Source of the DNA: Rhodocollybia butyracea
Taxonomy: Eukaryota > Basidiomycota > Agaricomycetes > Agaricales > Omphalotaceae
Reading direction: 5' to 3'
NCBI GenBank assembly: GCA_015501585.1
Contig: JADNRY010000087.1
Location: 124,001-188,000 of the forward strand
Length of the DNA stretch: 64,000 nt
Every line of letters starts with the position of its first letter. The first letter of the stretch is position 1. The translations under genes were made by a program, and so were the position numbers. The notes under the pieces were generated by a model. The model was not told the origin of the DNA. It made no database searches and worked only from the letters and a program-made list of their open reading frames with translations. Shown one piece after another: positions 25,074-36,355 of this stretch.

Positions 25074-25658
25074 AATACTGTGAGATGGTGTGTGGGCATA
25101 AATCGATGAACGCAGAAAGGGGAACAAGCGCAATGGTAGCTGGGATGAAAATCAACAAAAAAGCCAACTTCACGCTATGTCATTTGTCACAATCGTCACG
25201 ACTGTAGACCTCAACACGTGATGATCAGGCTTGGCGCGTGCCGCGAACCTTGAGACTCGAGAGGGCCGAGGCGCATCAGTTTCGCTACCTCAGGCCACCT
25301 CTTGCCTTTGCCCTGTACGTTGTCTTGAGCATTGAGCAAAATGCTGCCTTCGTTATCTAGCTCACCCAAAGCCCAACGCTGACCATATCACTTGCATATC
25401 ATCCTGAACCGCACTTGAGCTACTTGCCCGGTTGACCCTGGCTAATTTTAGGCTAATCTCTCTTAACTTTTCGCGCCGGAAACATGAGTATGAGGACGGA
25501 GATTCAAAGGTAAAATTACGGAGCGAACGGTATAGTTTGGTAACAAACTTTCTGCAATATCGAGCCGACTGCGCGCTTCTTTGAGCGTTAAATGCTAAAT
25601 ATTTTCGGAACTTAGTTGTATCTACAACCTGATTCCTGGCTCAACTCTTCGTCCTACC
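25074..25658. promoter_or_regulatory. Bidirectional promoter region, CK1 / AMP deaminase
   Basis: 585 bp between two divergent start codons. No open frame and no clear TATA box. Both promoters must lie here. Confidence 0.5.
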
Positions 25659-28600
25659 ATGCCATCTCCATCACCACCAATTAGCTCTCCGCGGAGTGAA
25701 ACCCCGTCGGGCCATCTCCAAATTCCGGAAGCAACAGATGGCTTCTTCGGATACACCGAAGAGAAGAGTCTTCAGCACGTATGTGCTCTGCTTACAACGT
25801 CGTGTTATGTGTATTCAGTATCTGGTATCAGATTGAGGAAAAGTATTGGGCTCATCGCAGAGGTTCCGATGTTCCTTCAGAAGGCTTTGCAGGTGGTAGC
25901 CTGCCAATGTCCAGTCTTCATGCTCATGCCGCAATGACTGAACAGCCTAACAATGCTAGTCCTTTCGTAGAAGAAGAGGAAGAAGAAAGATCAGTCGCAG
26001 ATTCAGCAGTTCATGGCATGTCTTTCCTGCTGTTCCCAATCGTTCAATACCACTTACCACGTCTGTTTTATCAGACACAATCAATGCCGAACTCTTGCAC
26101 ATGTTTCAATCCCTTCAGAAATGCCTGGAACTCCGTGATAAATATATGGCTAGATCTAGACAGAGACTGGGCGATAATCCTAAAGATTTCGATGGTAACT
26201 TTACTGGATTAGACGACGAGCGTGCAGGTGTGGCAGGAGTCCGCCCTGACGCTAATTTCGCTGCAAACCAACCTCCGCCGCAGATCCCGGGACATTGGAC
26301 AATATACCCTCCACCTCCACCTCCTCATTGGCATTGGGCGGACAAGAATAATGTCATGAGTGCTGATGGCCGTCGCACGCCTGACGGAGAGTTTAACTTT
26401 GAGGAATGTCATATCCCCAGTTCAGATTCACTAGTATTTGCTATAGATGAAACTGGCGTATTTCAAGTATATGAAAACGCAGGGAAAAGTACGTCTAGTC
26501 CGTTCTTTTTTGTTCGTAATAGTTCATCATCGGTTGAACTGTAGAAAAAGCTAGGACGCCTTGCTTCGATATTCCAAGCGTCCGAGAATATTTCAAAGAT
26601 TTAGACTACGTCCTCAGCGTAATTGCCGACGGGCCAACCAAGAGCTTTGCTTTTAGACGACTTAAATATCTGTCAAGCAAATTCACTATGTATTCCTTGA
26701 TGAACGAATTTCAAGAACTGGCAGACATGAAGGTTCGTATCCCTAAATCACTTAGTTCCGATCATTAATCCTTTAATAGAGTGTCCCCCATCGGTATGAT
26801 CCTCAAAATCTCGATACTTTCCAATATCCTAACTCGATGTAGCGACTTTTACAACGTGCGCAAGGTCGACACACATGTTCACCATTCAAGCAGTATGAAC
26901 CAAAAACATCTCTTGCGATTTATCAAGTCAAAGATGAAGCGAACTCCGCATGTGCGTTCTATATTCATATCCATATATCTGGATATAGACGCGACAACTT
27001 CTTTCCCCTGCCCAGGATGTCGTTATCTTCCGAGACGGGCAAGAATTGACATTGGAACAAGTTTTCCAATCGCTCAAGCTGACTGCATATGACTTATCCA
27101 TCGATACCCTGGATATGCATGCTCATCAAGATTCTTTCCATCGATTTGACAAGTTCAATCTCAAATACAATCCGATTGGCGAATCACGGTTGAGAGAGAT
27201 TTTTCTCAAGACGGATAATTATATCCACGGGCGATATCTCGCGGAATTGACAAAAGGTAAGGCAAGGCCATCGATAGTGTTCTGTTCTGAACTGTATTGT
27301 TCTTTTTATGTAGAAATTATGACCGATTTGGAGCAAAGCAAATACCAGGTACGGTGGAAGGTTCGGAAGGCCTGCGCACTTTTCTGATACTCAATCCAAG
27401 AACTGTGAATGGCGACTTAGTATCTATGGTCGTTCCGCGGGTGAATGGGACAAGCTCGCAAAATGGGTTGTCAACAACAAATTATTCTCGCACAACATCC
27501 GCTGGTTAATCCAGGTACCACGGTTATACGACATCTACAAAGCCAATGGAACCATAAAAACCTTTGAGGATGTTGTCAAAAGCAAGTTTAATGAGCCTAT
27601 TCGCTTGCCTATATTCATGATTCCCCAGACGTCTTTGGACCCTTATTCGAGGTGACCAAGGACCCGTCGTCGCATCCTGAATTACATGTCTTCCTGCAAC
27701 GCGTGATAGGATTCGACACCGTTGACGACGAGTCCAAGACGGAACGTCGATTATATAGAAAGTATCCATACCCCAGATTGTGGGATACTGACCAATCTCC
27801 TCCTTACACCTACTGGTTTGTGTTTTTCTTGCTGTTTTTGAATTTGGGATGAAAACAAAATTCTACGTAGGGCCTACTACATGTACGCAAATATGGCTAG
27901 CTTAAACCGATGGAGGCAGCAGAGAGGATTCAGTAAGTTCTCCTCCCCCTTTTTTCTATATCTAAAACATCACCTTCCACTAGGCACCCTCGTCTTCCGA
28001 CCGCACGCTGGCGAAGCAGGCGACACAGACCATCTAACCTCCGCCTTTTTAACTGGTCACTCTATCTCACACGGAATCTTGCTCCGCAAAGTCCCCGCAT
28101 TACAATACCTATTCTACCTGCGCCAAATTGGTATCGCTATGAGCCCGTTAAGCAACAACGCGCTGTTTTTGGCGTATGAAAGGAACCCTCTACCCGAGTT
28201 CTTCAAGGTGGGACTCAACGTTAGTTTAAGCACGGACGATCCGCTTCAGTTCCATTTTACAAAGGTATTTATCCGGGAGTGGGATTTTGGGTTGCGCTTG
28301 ACTTGATATACCTTTTTCGCTTGCAGGAACCGTTACTTGAGGAGTATAGCGTCGCTGCTCATGTGAGCTTCAATATTACCGTCTCTCGGCAGTGACTGAC
28401 GTTGTTACTAGATTTACAAAATGCCACAAAGCTCGCTTGCAGAACTTGCCAGGAATTCTGTCATACAGAGTGGCTTTGAGATGGAAATTAAAAGACATTG
28501 GTTAGGACCGCAATGGTATGTTCCTGGAGCAGCTGGCAATGATATTCACAAGGTCAGTACCGCTCAGCTCAGTCAGTCTGTCTGTCCATATCTCACTTCT

Positions 28601-28794
28601 TTCCGTCCATGGTTCAGACTAACGTCCCCAACATCCGCCTGGCATTCCGACACCAAACGCTGCTCGAGGAGCTCGAGATGATCACAAAGCCGCTTGGACA
28701 TTCACACCCAAAAAAAGCTGTAGTCGATCTGGGACCTCAAACCCTCGTACTGACTCCTGATACAGTGGCTGCCAAAGGGATGGCTCGTAGTTAA
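25659..28794 (+). CDS. AMD1: AMP deaminase
   Basis: Converts AMP to IMP and ammonia, setting the adenylate pool in the purine nucleotide cycle; cytosolic. Fifteen exons: 25659..25778, 25832..26015, 26075..26488, 26545..26732, 26781..26794, 26843..26951, 27016..27256, 27314..27348, 27401..27581, 27629..27815, 27871..27932, 27984..28264, 28327..28362, 28412..28552, 28618..28794; sum 2370 nt, 789 aa. Signature [19 protein letters not shown] gives the first two zinc-binding His; [14 protein letters not shown] and [16 protein letters not shown] complete the active site. The N-terminal 200 residues are acidic and variable. Odd points: a 14-nt exon (26781..26794), a GC-AG intron at 27582..27628 (donor GCAAGT), and a probable second at 26016..26074 (donor GCATGT). 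The Cys usual in the HHSxCMNQ motif is Ser here. Confidence 0.95.
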
Positions 28795-28864
28795 GTACTA
28801 GAAGTAAGGGCAGGATTATGATATGTAGAAGACTGGTAGATGAAGCAGTGGTATCAAGGTCAAT

Positions 28865-30077
28865 TTACCGTCTACCCTTGCCTTTACCTCTCGTACTTTT
28901 TTCCCTCTCCCGGCCCAGAGCAACACCACCGCGACCTTTGCTAGCAAACCTCACTGCTTTACGGACGTTCAACACCTTATCTTCACCGTCCTCCGCCCCA
29001 CCAGTACGTGAGAAGCGAGATCTTTTAGTGGGCCTCTGAGCCTCGGTTATTCGCGTCTTGCGTGAATCTGAATTCATTTTGGAGAGGATGTCTAGGGAGG
29101 ATTTGGCTTCATTTGAGACGGATCCTTCGGTTGGGTCGTACTAATCGAAGACAATAGTAACGGAAAGTAAGGGGAAAATTAGGAAACTCGTTCGTTGTGC
29201 CTACCTTCCGTTTAATTCCCTTCAACTTCTTCTCTCCGTCCAATTTTCGGTCGAATTTGCCCATACTAGCTGTACTCATACGGGATGTGGCCAAAGTACG
29301 TTCCAATTCTTCCTTGTGAGCGTCACGTGCAGGATTCGATTTGCTCGCTCGTGCAACGTTAGCTTCGCGTTGCTTTTGGTTTTTTGCGACCCGGGCTTTA
29401 CGTTCATCCCGTGCGACTTTACGAGGGTCGTGGTCCACGTCTTGAAAAAAAATATTATGTAGGGAAAGATGAAAAAGATAGAAAAAGTACTTACCAGCAT
29501 TCATCGGAACCTCCGTAATCCATTGCTCCTCCACCTGTTTGTTCTTACCGTCTTTACCCCATCGATTCACCCATTCCTGCTTCTCCTCGTCCCACACCTT
29601 CTTGACTCTCTTTTCCTTGGTCTTTCCTTGAATTCCCTTCGCATTGGCAAACGCTTGCCATTTTGTGAGAGGCTTCGGCTTGGGAAGGGGCTTAGCTCGG
29701 GGAAGCTGGGTGATAGCTGGCGGAAGTTTAGCGAGAGGGCCATCCGGTGATGAACTTGTTGGCAATGAGAAGAGAGTACTGAGAAGTGCTTGAGTACCGG
29801 TACGGGCGAGTGAAACCAGATGAGATTCGAGAGAAGATCTGTATGATATAGATGAAGACTCCATAGATAACAGAAAAAGAAAAACTCACTCGTAGCTCTC
29901 TGTATCTATCGGGTTGGGGTCAGTAACGGTGAGCAAGCCGGCATCGATTTGTAACAAAGTGTCGGTTTCAACTTGAGTTGCTTTACTAGAGGTCATAAAT
30001 CAGAAACTGGTTGCTTTTATATGCGAATGAACAAACAGTTTCTCAGCATGGTCAGCTAGAATATTGGAAACATCCAT
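28865..30077 (-). CDS. RRS1: RRS1-like ribosome biogenesis regulator
   Basis: Nucleolar factor that in yeast brings 5S RNP proteins into the pre-60S particle. Five exons (minus): 30037..30077, 29890..29985, 29495..29838, 29205..29440, 28865..29140; sum 993 nt, 330 aa. Start MDVSNILADHAEK. Family motifs: VETDTLLQIDAGLLTVTDPN near the N-terminus, LPRAKPLPKPKPLTKWQAFA, then KVWDEEKQEWVNRWG and DHDPRKVARDERKARVAKN. The C-terminal part is Lys/Arg-rich (RPTKRSRFSR, SKGRGGVALGREREK) and ends GKGKGRR. The stop is 70 bp from the AMP deaminase stop (convergent). All introns are GT-AG. Confidence 0.93.
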
Positions 30078-30185
30078 TATTGCTACGAGGAAGAGAAGAA
30101 AATATTAAGCGCTTATCAAATAGGCGCTCGAATCTCTATAGTATTTAAAATAATATCAACATACTGTAGCTCTTTCATTTCCCCT

Positions 30186-33100
30186 TTATTCGTCCATGTC
30201 AGCGTTGGGCGTCTTGCTAACCCGAGGACGGAGGACTCTCGTGGAAGGTGGCGTCTCCTCTCCCTTGCCTCTGCGGATGCGTTTATTCCGAGACGTGAAC
30301 TCTTCCCCGCCACCAACTTCCTCGCAACTATCATTCCTTGTCTCCGAAAGGTTGTCGCTGTCCGGACGTTTGCGCTTCGGTGCTGAGGTGGCCTTGGTAG
30401 ATCTAGTCGATTTACGATGCGAAGGGGCTTGTTTTTTATTCTTCATTGTCCCCTTCGTGGATGTAGGGACTGGATGGTCCAAGGCAGAAGACGTTATAAA
30501 AGCGGTGACCTCGAGAGAAACGGGTCTGAGGTCTTGGTCTCCAGATTTAGATGCAACATCGTAAGCATGAGCTAGTTCTTGCATGGTTTTTGGAACGGTC
30601 AAGCGTGTGCTCGTGCCAGCGATAGTGGTAGAGTCATCGACCTCCATATTGATATCATAGGTTTCAAAGTCAGGAATGGGAAGAGCCCCATTATGGTCCA
30701 AACCAGCACCAACTTCCGCACCCATTGTGGAGTGATATGCATCTCCTCCCCTTCTGGTAGATGTACGGGAGTACCCGACCAAATCATCATCGAGTTTGGG
30801 AAATTGGGGTAGTCGGAACGGCTGAATAACGTCCCCTGCCTCAACGAGAAAGCCAGCCCCAAAGTGAATGTGCTTATCACTTGTGTCCTCCTCCACTATA
30901 TTGTCTTCGTCGCCTTTGTTGCTGGTATTCAAAATTGCATTCGAGTTCTTTCCACTAGCTTCAATAGTTGTAGAACCATTCGCGCTTTCCTCGCCTCTGC
31001 GATCAGCATACTGCGCCTGTAACCTCTGTCGAATCCTCAATCCATGAACCAGCCTCGTCCATTGCTTTAGAACACGTTCTTCTTTCTTCCGTCTAGCTTT
31101 CTCCGAGGCTTCGCGTTCTGACTCCCAAAATGCCTGGTGGTATATCAGTATACATACATGGAATATCGGGATGAGATGATCCTACTTCAAGGATTACTTC
31201 CTCATTCTCCGTTGCAACGACGATACCCTCCAGTACCGGTGTAGCTTTTCGTTTTCGAAATTCAAAGCCGATCTGTGATAAACCATCAAGTTCTGCATCA
31301 ACACGAAAAACACAACGACACCGCTACTTACCACTGCCTCGGCAAAATCAATTTGTAGCCTGCGAGCAATCTTAGCAATACCTTTGACTGCCAGGGTGTA
31401 AGTCTAGGAAAATGTAGAAAGTACAGAACCTCACAGGGTATATGTACAGCACCCTGAGGTAGCATCGTCTTCACATACAAATCTATGTTACCGAATTGAT
31501 TCTTTGGCACGATGCCCTATGACAAGTTAGAACCTTCGTCGATGACACGAAGAAAATTTCAACTCACATCAACCACAGGGTCTGGTACATACTGTTCTGT
31601 CTGGTTCCGGGCGTAGAGACCTTGCATGATCTCTCCCACTGCCCCTGCTCCACCTGCTCCACCGTCAAGCTCATCGACATGAATGCCTATAACCCCCTCT
31701 CCACTCACTCCTGTACTTTGACTCTGTGTTTCTTTCATCCCCTCTTTCAATATTTCTACTTCTCTCCGCTTCCCAATGGTACTCGCTCGTACTTTAACAT
31801 ACTTCATCGGCACTACGCCCTCTTTGACACTCCGCCCCTCGCTTCGGAGCCAGTTTTCTGGTGTTTTGAGACTGATAACGGAAGAGCGAGGGTAGACGGA
31901 CTCGCCACGAAATTTTCCTAGTTCGTGTGTGTAGGAAGGATCTCGCCCACTTCGACCAAACCATGTAGAAGCAGAAGTGGGTGTAGATGAACCTGAACTG
32001 AGATTCGAAGCAGCAGGAGGAGCAGGTGGAGGGTAGATAGCTTCGTTTTGCTTCAAATGCCGAGGTAGTACGTATAATGGATGGTCCTTGAATCCGGTTA
32101 TACTATTTGGCATCCCCTCCATCATCTGAGCCGTTTCCAATTCGTCGTCTTCGATGTCATCGCGGTGCTATGGGCAATGAAGGAATAAGGCAAGAATGTG
32201 AACAATTTTCTTCCATCAACTCACCAGCCTAAAAGGTCTCGTAACAAGCCCCACTACGCCTTCCCACCACTGCACTCTCGCTCTTGCTCCAGCATTGAAG
32301 GCAGCACTCCCTCCCTGGACTTTAGCCACCTTTGCACTATACTCCCGCGCATACCTCCTCGTAACGTCCCTAGCATACCCGTCTTCTTCGAACGCGAGGA
32401 CGTATACCAGCCGATTGTCCCTTGATGATGCAGAATTGGTAGATGTAGGTGAAGGGTCGAATGCATGTCGTTTGTTAACATAGCCACGAATAGGATCGAC
32501 GGGGATCCAGCGCGAGTCAGCCTTGGAGAAGACTTCGGTCCAGTAGATTGGGGGGGTGAAGCGTGGATCTGGATATAAAGGTAAGAAAGATATATGGATG
32601 AAGGATGGTTCAAGACATTACCATCATGCTGAAATTTCTTAAGCTTTGGTTTTGAGTCACTGGCGCTACCCAGAACGTTTCCTTTACTTTTGCTTTTGCG
32701 AAGTTTGACCGGTTGCCTAGCCCTTTCCTTTCCTTTTGCCTTCTCACTCTTCTCTACAGGTGTGCCATTGAGACGGCGACCTTCACCTGCGGTGCTGAAC
32801 AGGCTATCCCTGGACGCAAGGGGATCGGAATCATTGGGACTTTCAACAAATGCTATCTCTGCCTCTTTGCCTTTACCCATCGCGTCATTCGCTTTCTTGG
32901 GATACCTCTTGACCTCCCTTCCAACTGCTGCTTTCCAGGGAACGCTTTGCAAGCTAACTACTAGCCGCGCAGGGATAGCGAGTGCGCGACAGAGGGCAGT
33001 GAATAGTTGAGCAGACGTGTCTCGTGAGCCAGATTGCATTAGTGCATGCTTCATGAGTGATTTGGGTGATTTAATAAGTTCGATAGAATTGTCGAGGAGG

Positions 33101-33905
33101 TCTTCGAGGAGGTCCAAGTCCGTAGCATCAATGAGAGGGTCCGCAGAAGAAGTTTTTTCTTTCTCCTTCTCTTTTCCCTTGCCATTCGTTTTGTATTTGA
33201 GTTTATATCTATCACGATGATTATCCATTGTTTCTGGAGGAGCAACAGCTGCTTCGAACTGCTCTGTAAACCCAGGGACATACTTGCCCAGACTTTGCTT
33301 CATGACATCAAAGGTAATATTGCGCATATGACCCTCGGCTGCAACTTCGAAAAAACTCTGCGACCACCATTCTACAAGCCTTAATGTAGCGTTCTCAAAC
33401 ATTCTGCCGCGTAGGGGGGCTTCTGGAATCCTGGAAGAGTGTATCATAGCAAAGGCATTTTGTAGCGGGAGGGGAGTAAGTGAGAGTAGACGAGCCTGTC
33501 AGAATGTGTTATCCAAGAGCTCTCTAGATATCAAACGCACAAAGAGATTTACGTGTAAAAGTTCGTCATTGAGCCATTTGTTTCGTATCCGGGCACTCGA
33601 TAGCAAGAGAATTGTATGGATCTTGTGGCAGTCAATCCGGAGCATCCGTTCAGCGTGGCTCATTGCGTTTGACTTTTTCCTGTCGATTTTTGTTCAGCAA
33701 ACCGAGTACGAACAGAACATAGAACATACTTGGCCGGCTCGTCATTATCAGGTCTCAACACAATCTTCATCAGTGGTTCCTGCGACGCCTGCTCAGAAAC
33801 AAGGACCTCCTCCCAGTCCATTTCGTCGTCACTGTTTTCCTCGCCGCCGTCAGAGCCATAGGGTAAAGGTACAAGTTCAATTTCATCGTCAAATGGAGAT
33901 GACAT
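30186..33905 (-). CDS. RAD4: XPC/Rad4 DNA damage recognition protein
   Basis: Recognises helix-distorting lesions and starts global genome nucleotide excision repair, with Rad23 as partner, in the nucleus. Start MSSPFDDEIELVPLPYG; acidic N-terminus (SDDEMDWEEVL). The transglutaminase-like domain includes KSLMKHALMQSGSRDTSAQL, TALCRALAIPARLV, then PPIYWTEVFSKADSRWIPVD and NRLVYVLAFEEDGYARDVT. Beta-hairpin domains: ITGFKDHPLYVLPRHLKQNE (BHD1), WLRSEGRSVKEG (BHD2), GIVPKNQFGNIDLY and AKIARRLQIDFAEAVIGFEF (BHD3). A disordered ~250-residue tail rich in Lys/Arg/Ser ends SKTPNADMDE. A basic Lys/Glu/Ser insert lies between the TGD halves. Catalytic Cys/His of true transglutaminases are not expected. 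The promoter has paired TGAGTCA sites. Confidence 0.93.
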
Positions 33906-33952
33906 TAGATATGTGTAGTAGGTTAAGGAAGAAGGGAGAACTACGCGCAGAG

Positions 33953-33969
33953 TGAGTCAGACTGAGTCA
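33953..33969. promoter_or_regulatory. Paired AP-1/Gcn4-type sites before XPC/Rad4
   Basis: Two perfect TGAGTCA heptamers at 33953..33959 and 33963..33969, 10 bp apart (one helical turn), 48-64 bp upstream of the minus-strand XPC/Rad4 start. In fungi this sequence is bound by AP-1 and Gcn4-type bZIP factors. Binding here is inference. Confidence 0.45.
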
Positions 33970-34092
33970 GCTAGCGCGTTCTATATTACGTAAGACGTCT
34001 CACTCAACAGTACTTACTTAGATTGCCCATGTCTGCTGAGTGCTCAACCAAATACTATAAAAGTAGACTATATGCTAGATTGCTAGTACAGT

Positions 34093-35918
34093 TTACGGGG
34101 AACCTAGCTCGTCAACAGTCATCCCAACAGGTAAGGTTGGTAATAAGTGAGCAAAAGTAAGATATGAAGTATGGCCTCGTACTTCTGGCATCACTTTGGA
34201 GAGATTCAGCTTTGTGGATTCTAGTACTGATATAGGCTCTGGCTTGGTGTCCTCTAGACTCTGTATCTCCTCAGCCAAAAGCGTCTCGGTCATAACTACA
34301 TCTCTTGTCGTGACGGATTGGTATTCCTCCCCCGTCAACTTTTCTTCTTCCGCCGTCTTCACTCTTTTCCCTCCAATGGGTAGCTTTTCCATGGACAGGT
34401 CTTCATCTCCTTCCTCCACTCCATCACGTTTACGCTTTTCGCCATGTGATGAGGATGAAGATTCATACCCACCGCTTCCTGACGCGGGTCCAGTGTTTGC
34501 ACCATTCACAAACGTAGTATTACTTCCTCGATGCCCAGACGCAATCTGCTTGAGCCGCTTCTCCTCACGTTTGATCTCGGATTGTTTGAGCTTGTGAGAG
34601 ACTTCCTCTATAGTAGGCAGGGAAGATATTTGCTGAATATCATATGGCCTTAGTAAGGTTTCGTACATTGTGATATCTAGACAAATGGGGAGAGATCCTG
34701 TGGTTAGTATTGAGGATCTAACGGGCACTAAGACTGTCAAAGGCACAGAAAGAATAAGTAAGAAAGACGTCGGCCCCCGGCAGGTCACCGAAGCGGCAAG
34801 CCGATCTTCCCCGACTTATGTTGGTGATAAGCACCAGATCTGTCTGGATCTGTCCCGCTGAAATAGAAACAGGCACAGCATCTGGGTGGCAACAAAAATG
34901 AGCAGGTTTCGCAAATGGGACTAACCTGTAAAACCCGCATCATTCAATGCGCTCACTGTTCGAAGTACTTGCTCCATGCAAGGACTGAAACAACATATTC
35001 TGGTGATCCGATCTTTCTGTATGGGTTTAGAAATGCAACGACTTTGAAAATTGCAAGAACACTTACACGTAAAGCTTTTTTAGCATGCTCTACAGCGTCC
35101 CATGGGGCAGGCAGATCGAGAAAAACTAGGATGGATTAATGAATTAGTGTCATTTTAGCGAAGGTGCGCTTGCCTGCATCGGCGGAGTCCGCCACAGTGA
35201 ACCCATCTTTGCAAACATTGCGGTGTGTCAGGGTAACGCGATCAGATAGACCGTGCCGTAGGAACTCCTGCCTGGTAAAAATGGAGTCAAATTCGCTAGA
35301 GCGACAACCAGTGTTTGTAAACAAGAACCTTGCTTTGTTAGCTCTAGTTTCATGAAACTCGTAGGACCAAAGATGCCCAGAAGTCCCGATAGTACGCATC
35401 ACAGAGTGGGAGAACGACCCAGATCCAGTTCCTGTGAGGACGGTCAACATTTCGATAATTGCGACAGAGCGGGAACATAAATGATCAAGGTTGGCCGGCA
35501 GAAGAAGGGAAATGTATGAAAGGATGGTCAAGACTTGCCTGCTTCCACAACCTGGCTTCCCTTTCTGATATTGAGATACGACGTGATGAAGGCGATATCC
35601 GCGAGATAGAGAATTTGTGTGCGATGAGGGAGAGCCATCGTCCATAGCTCTGGAGTAGGGCGAAGGACATGAATGAAGCCTTTGCCCGTGCGAGAGCCAA
35701 CTTTTGAACCATAGGGTGTACCAACGAGGTCAGCGTGCTTGTACGAGCCAAATTTGCTGTTGAATTCCTTTCCAGGTTCAATGGTCAAAGGCTGTAGTGC
35801 ATCTCGGGTCTGAGATAATAGTCAATGCGATTCGACGGAGAAAAATTCGGATAGAAAAACGTACTAGCCATAAAATGACAGTGTCGCCTGCTGCAATTTC
35901 GCGTGCAGTCGACCACAT
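34093..35918 (-). CDS. TRM61: tRNA m1A58 methyltransferase catalytic subunit
   Basis: With TRM6 it methylates A58 of tRNAs, stabilising initiator tRNA-Met; nuclear. Six exons (minus): 35865..35918, 35539..35809, 35174..35431, 35067..35125, 34926..35016, 34093..34676; sum 1317 nt, 438 aa. Start MWSTAREIAAGDTVILWLTR. Motifs: VGSRTGKGFIHVLRPTPELW, LYLADIAFITSYL, SAM-binding VVEAGTGSGSFSHS, DAVFLDLPAPWDAVEHAKKA and RICCFSPCMEQVLRTV. The C-terminal ~150 residues are a Ser/Lys/Glu-rich insert (HGEKRKRDGVEEGDEDLS) before MPEVRGHTSYLTFAHLLP, as in fungal TRM61. Two successive introns, 35432..35538 and 35126..35173, have GC-AG borders (GCAAGT, GCAAGC); each is needed to keep a catalytic motif intact. 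The last intron (34677..34925, 249 bp) is unusually long. Confidence 0.92.
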
Positions 35919-36355
35919 GTAAAATGTTACTCGGAAGATTTGGCAGGATCTCTTTGTAGATTTTGTTTCGCAAGAGATCTGATGATCAGGATTCAGTTGT
36001 GTTTATGACAATTATTATGCGGCGAGTTGACGGTACAACGCGAGAGACAGGCGAGAGATTACTTATGGAATCGAAGAACAGAAATTTAAAGTAGGAGGTC
36101 AAGCCGGTCAACCGGTGAAATTAATAGCTACTTATGTACAACCATTTTCTGTAATTCAACTATTATTTTCCATCAGGTAAAAATCTGGACCTCTAGTTTT
36201 ATTCCCAGAATTTAACTCTTGAGGCTGTGGCAGATCTAGACATTTGAACAAACGGGGGTTCAACTTAAATAAAGAAGTAGCCCGTCAGATCTCTGAATAT
36301 CTTTTTAGGACCCTCTAGCGCCACCACCTCTCTACCTTCTCTTTCCCTGACTTCC
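35919..36355. promoter_or_regulatory. Bidirectional promoter, TRM61 / PAS gene
   Basis: 437 bp between divergent start codons. The PAS-gene side has a CT-rich leader (CTCTAGCGCCACCACCTCTC). Nothing else is recognisable. Confidence 0.45.

Noticed and set aside
30579..30880. Open frames on both strands inside the XPC/Rad4 C-terminus
   Set aside because: Explained by the single long exon of Rad4 in another frame.
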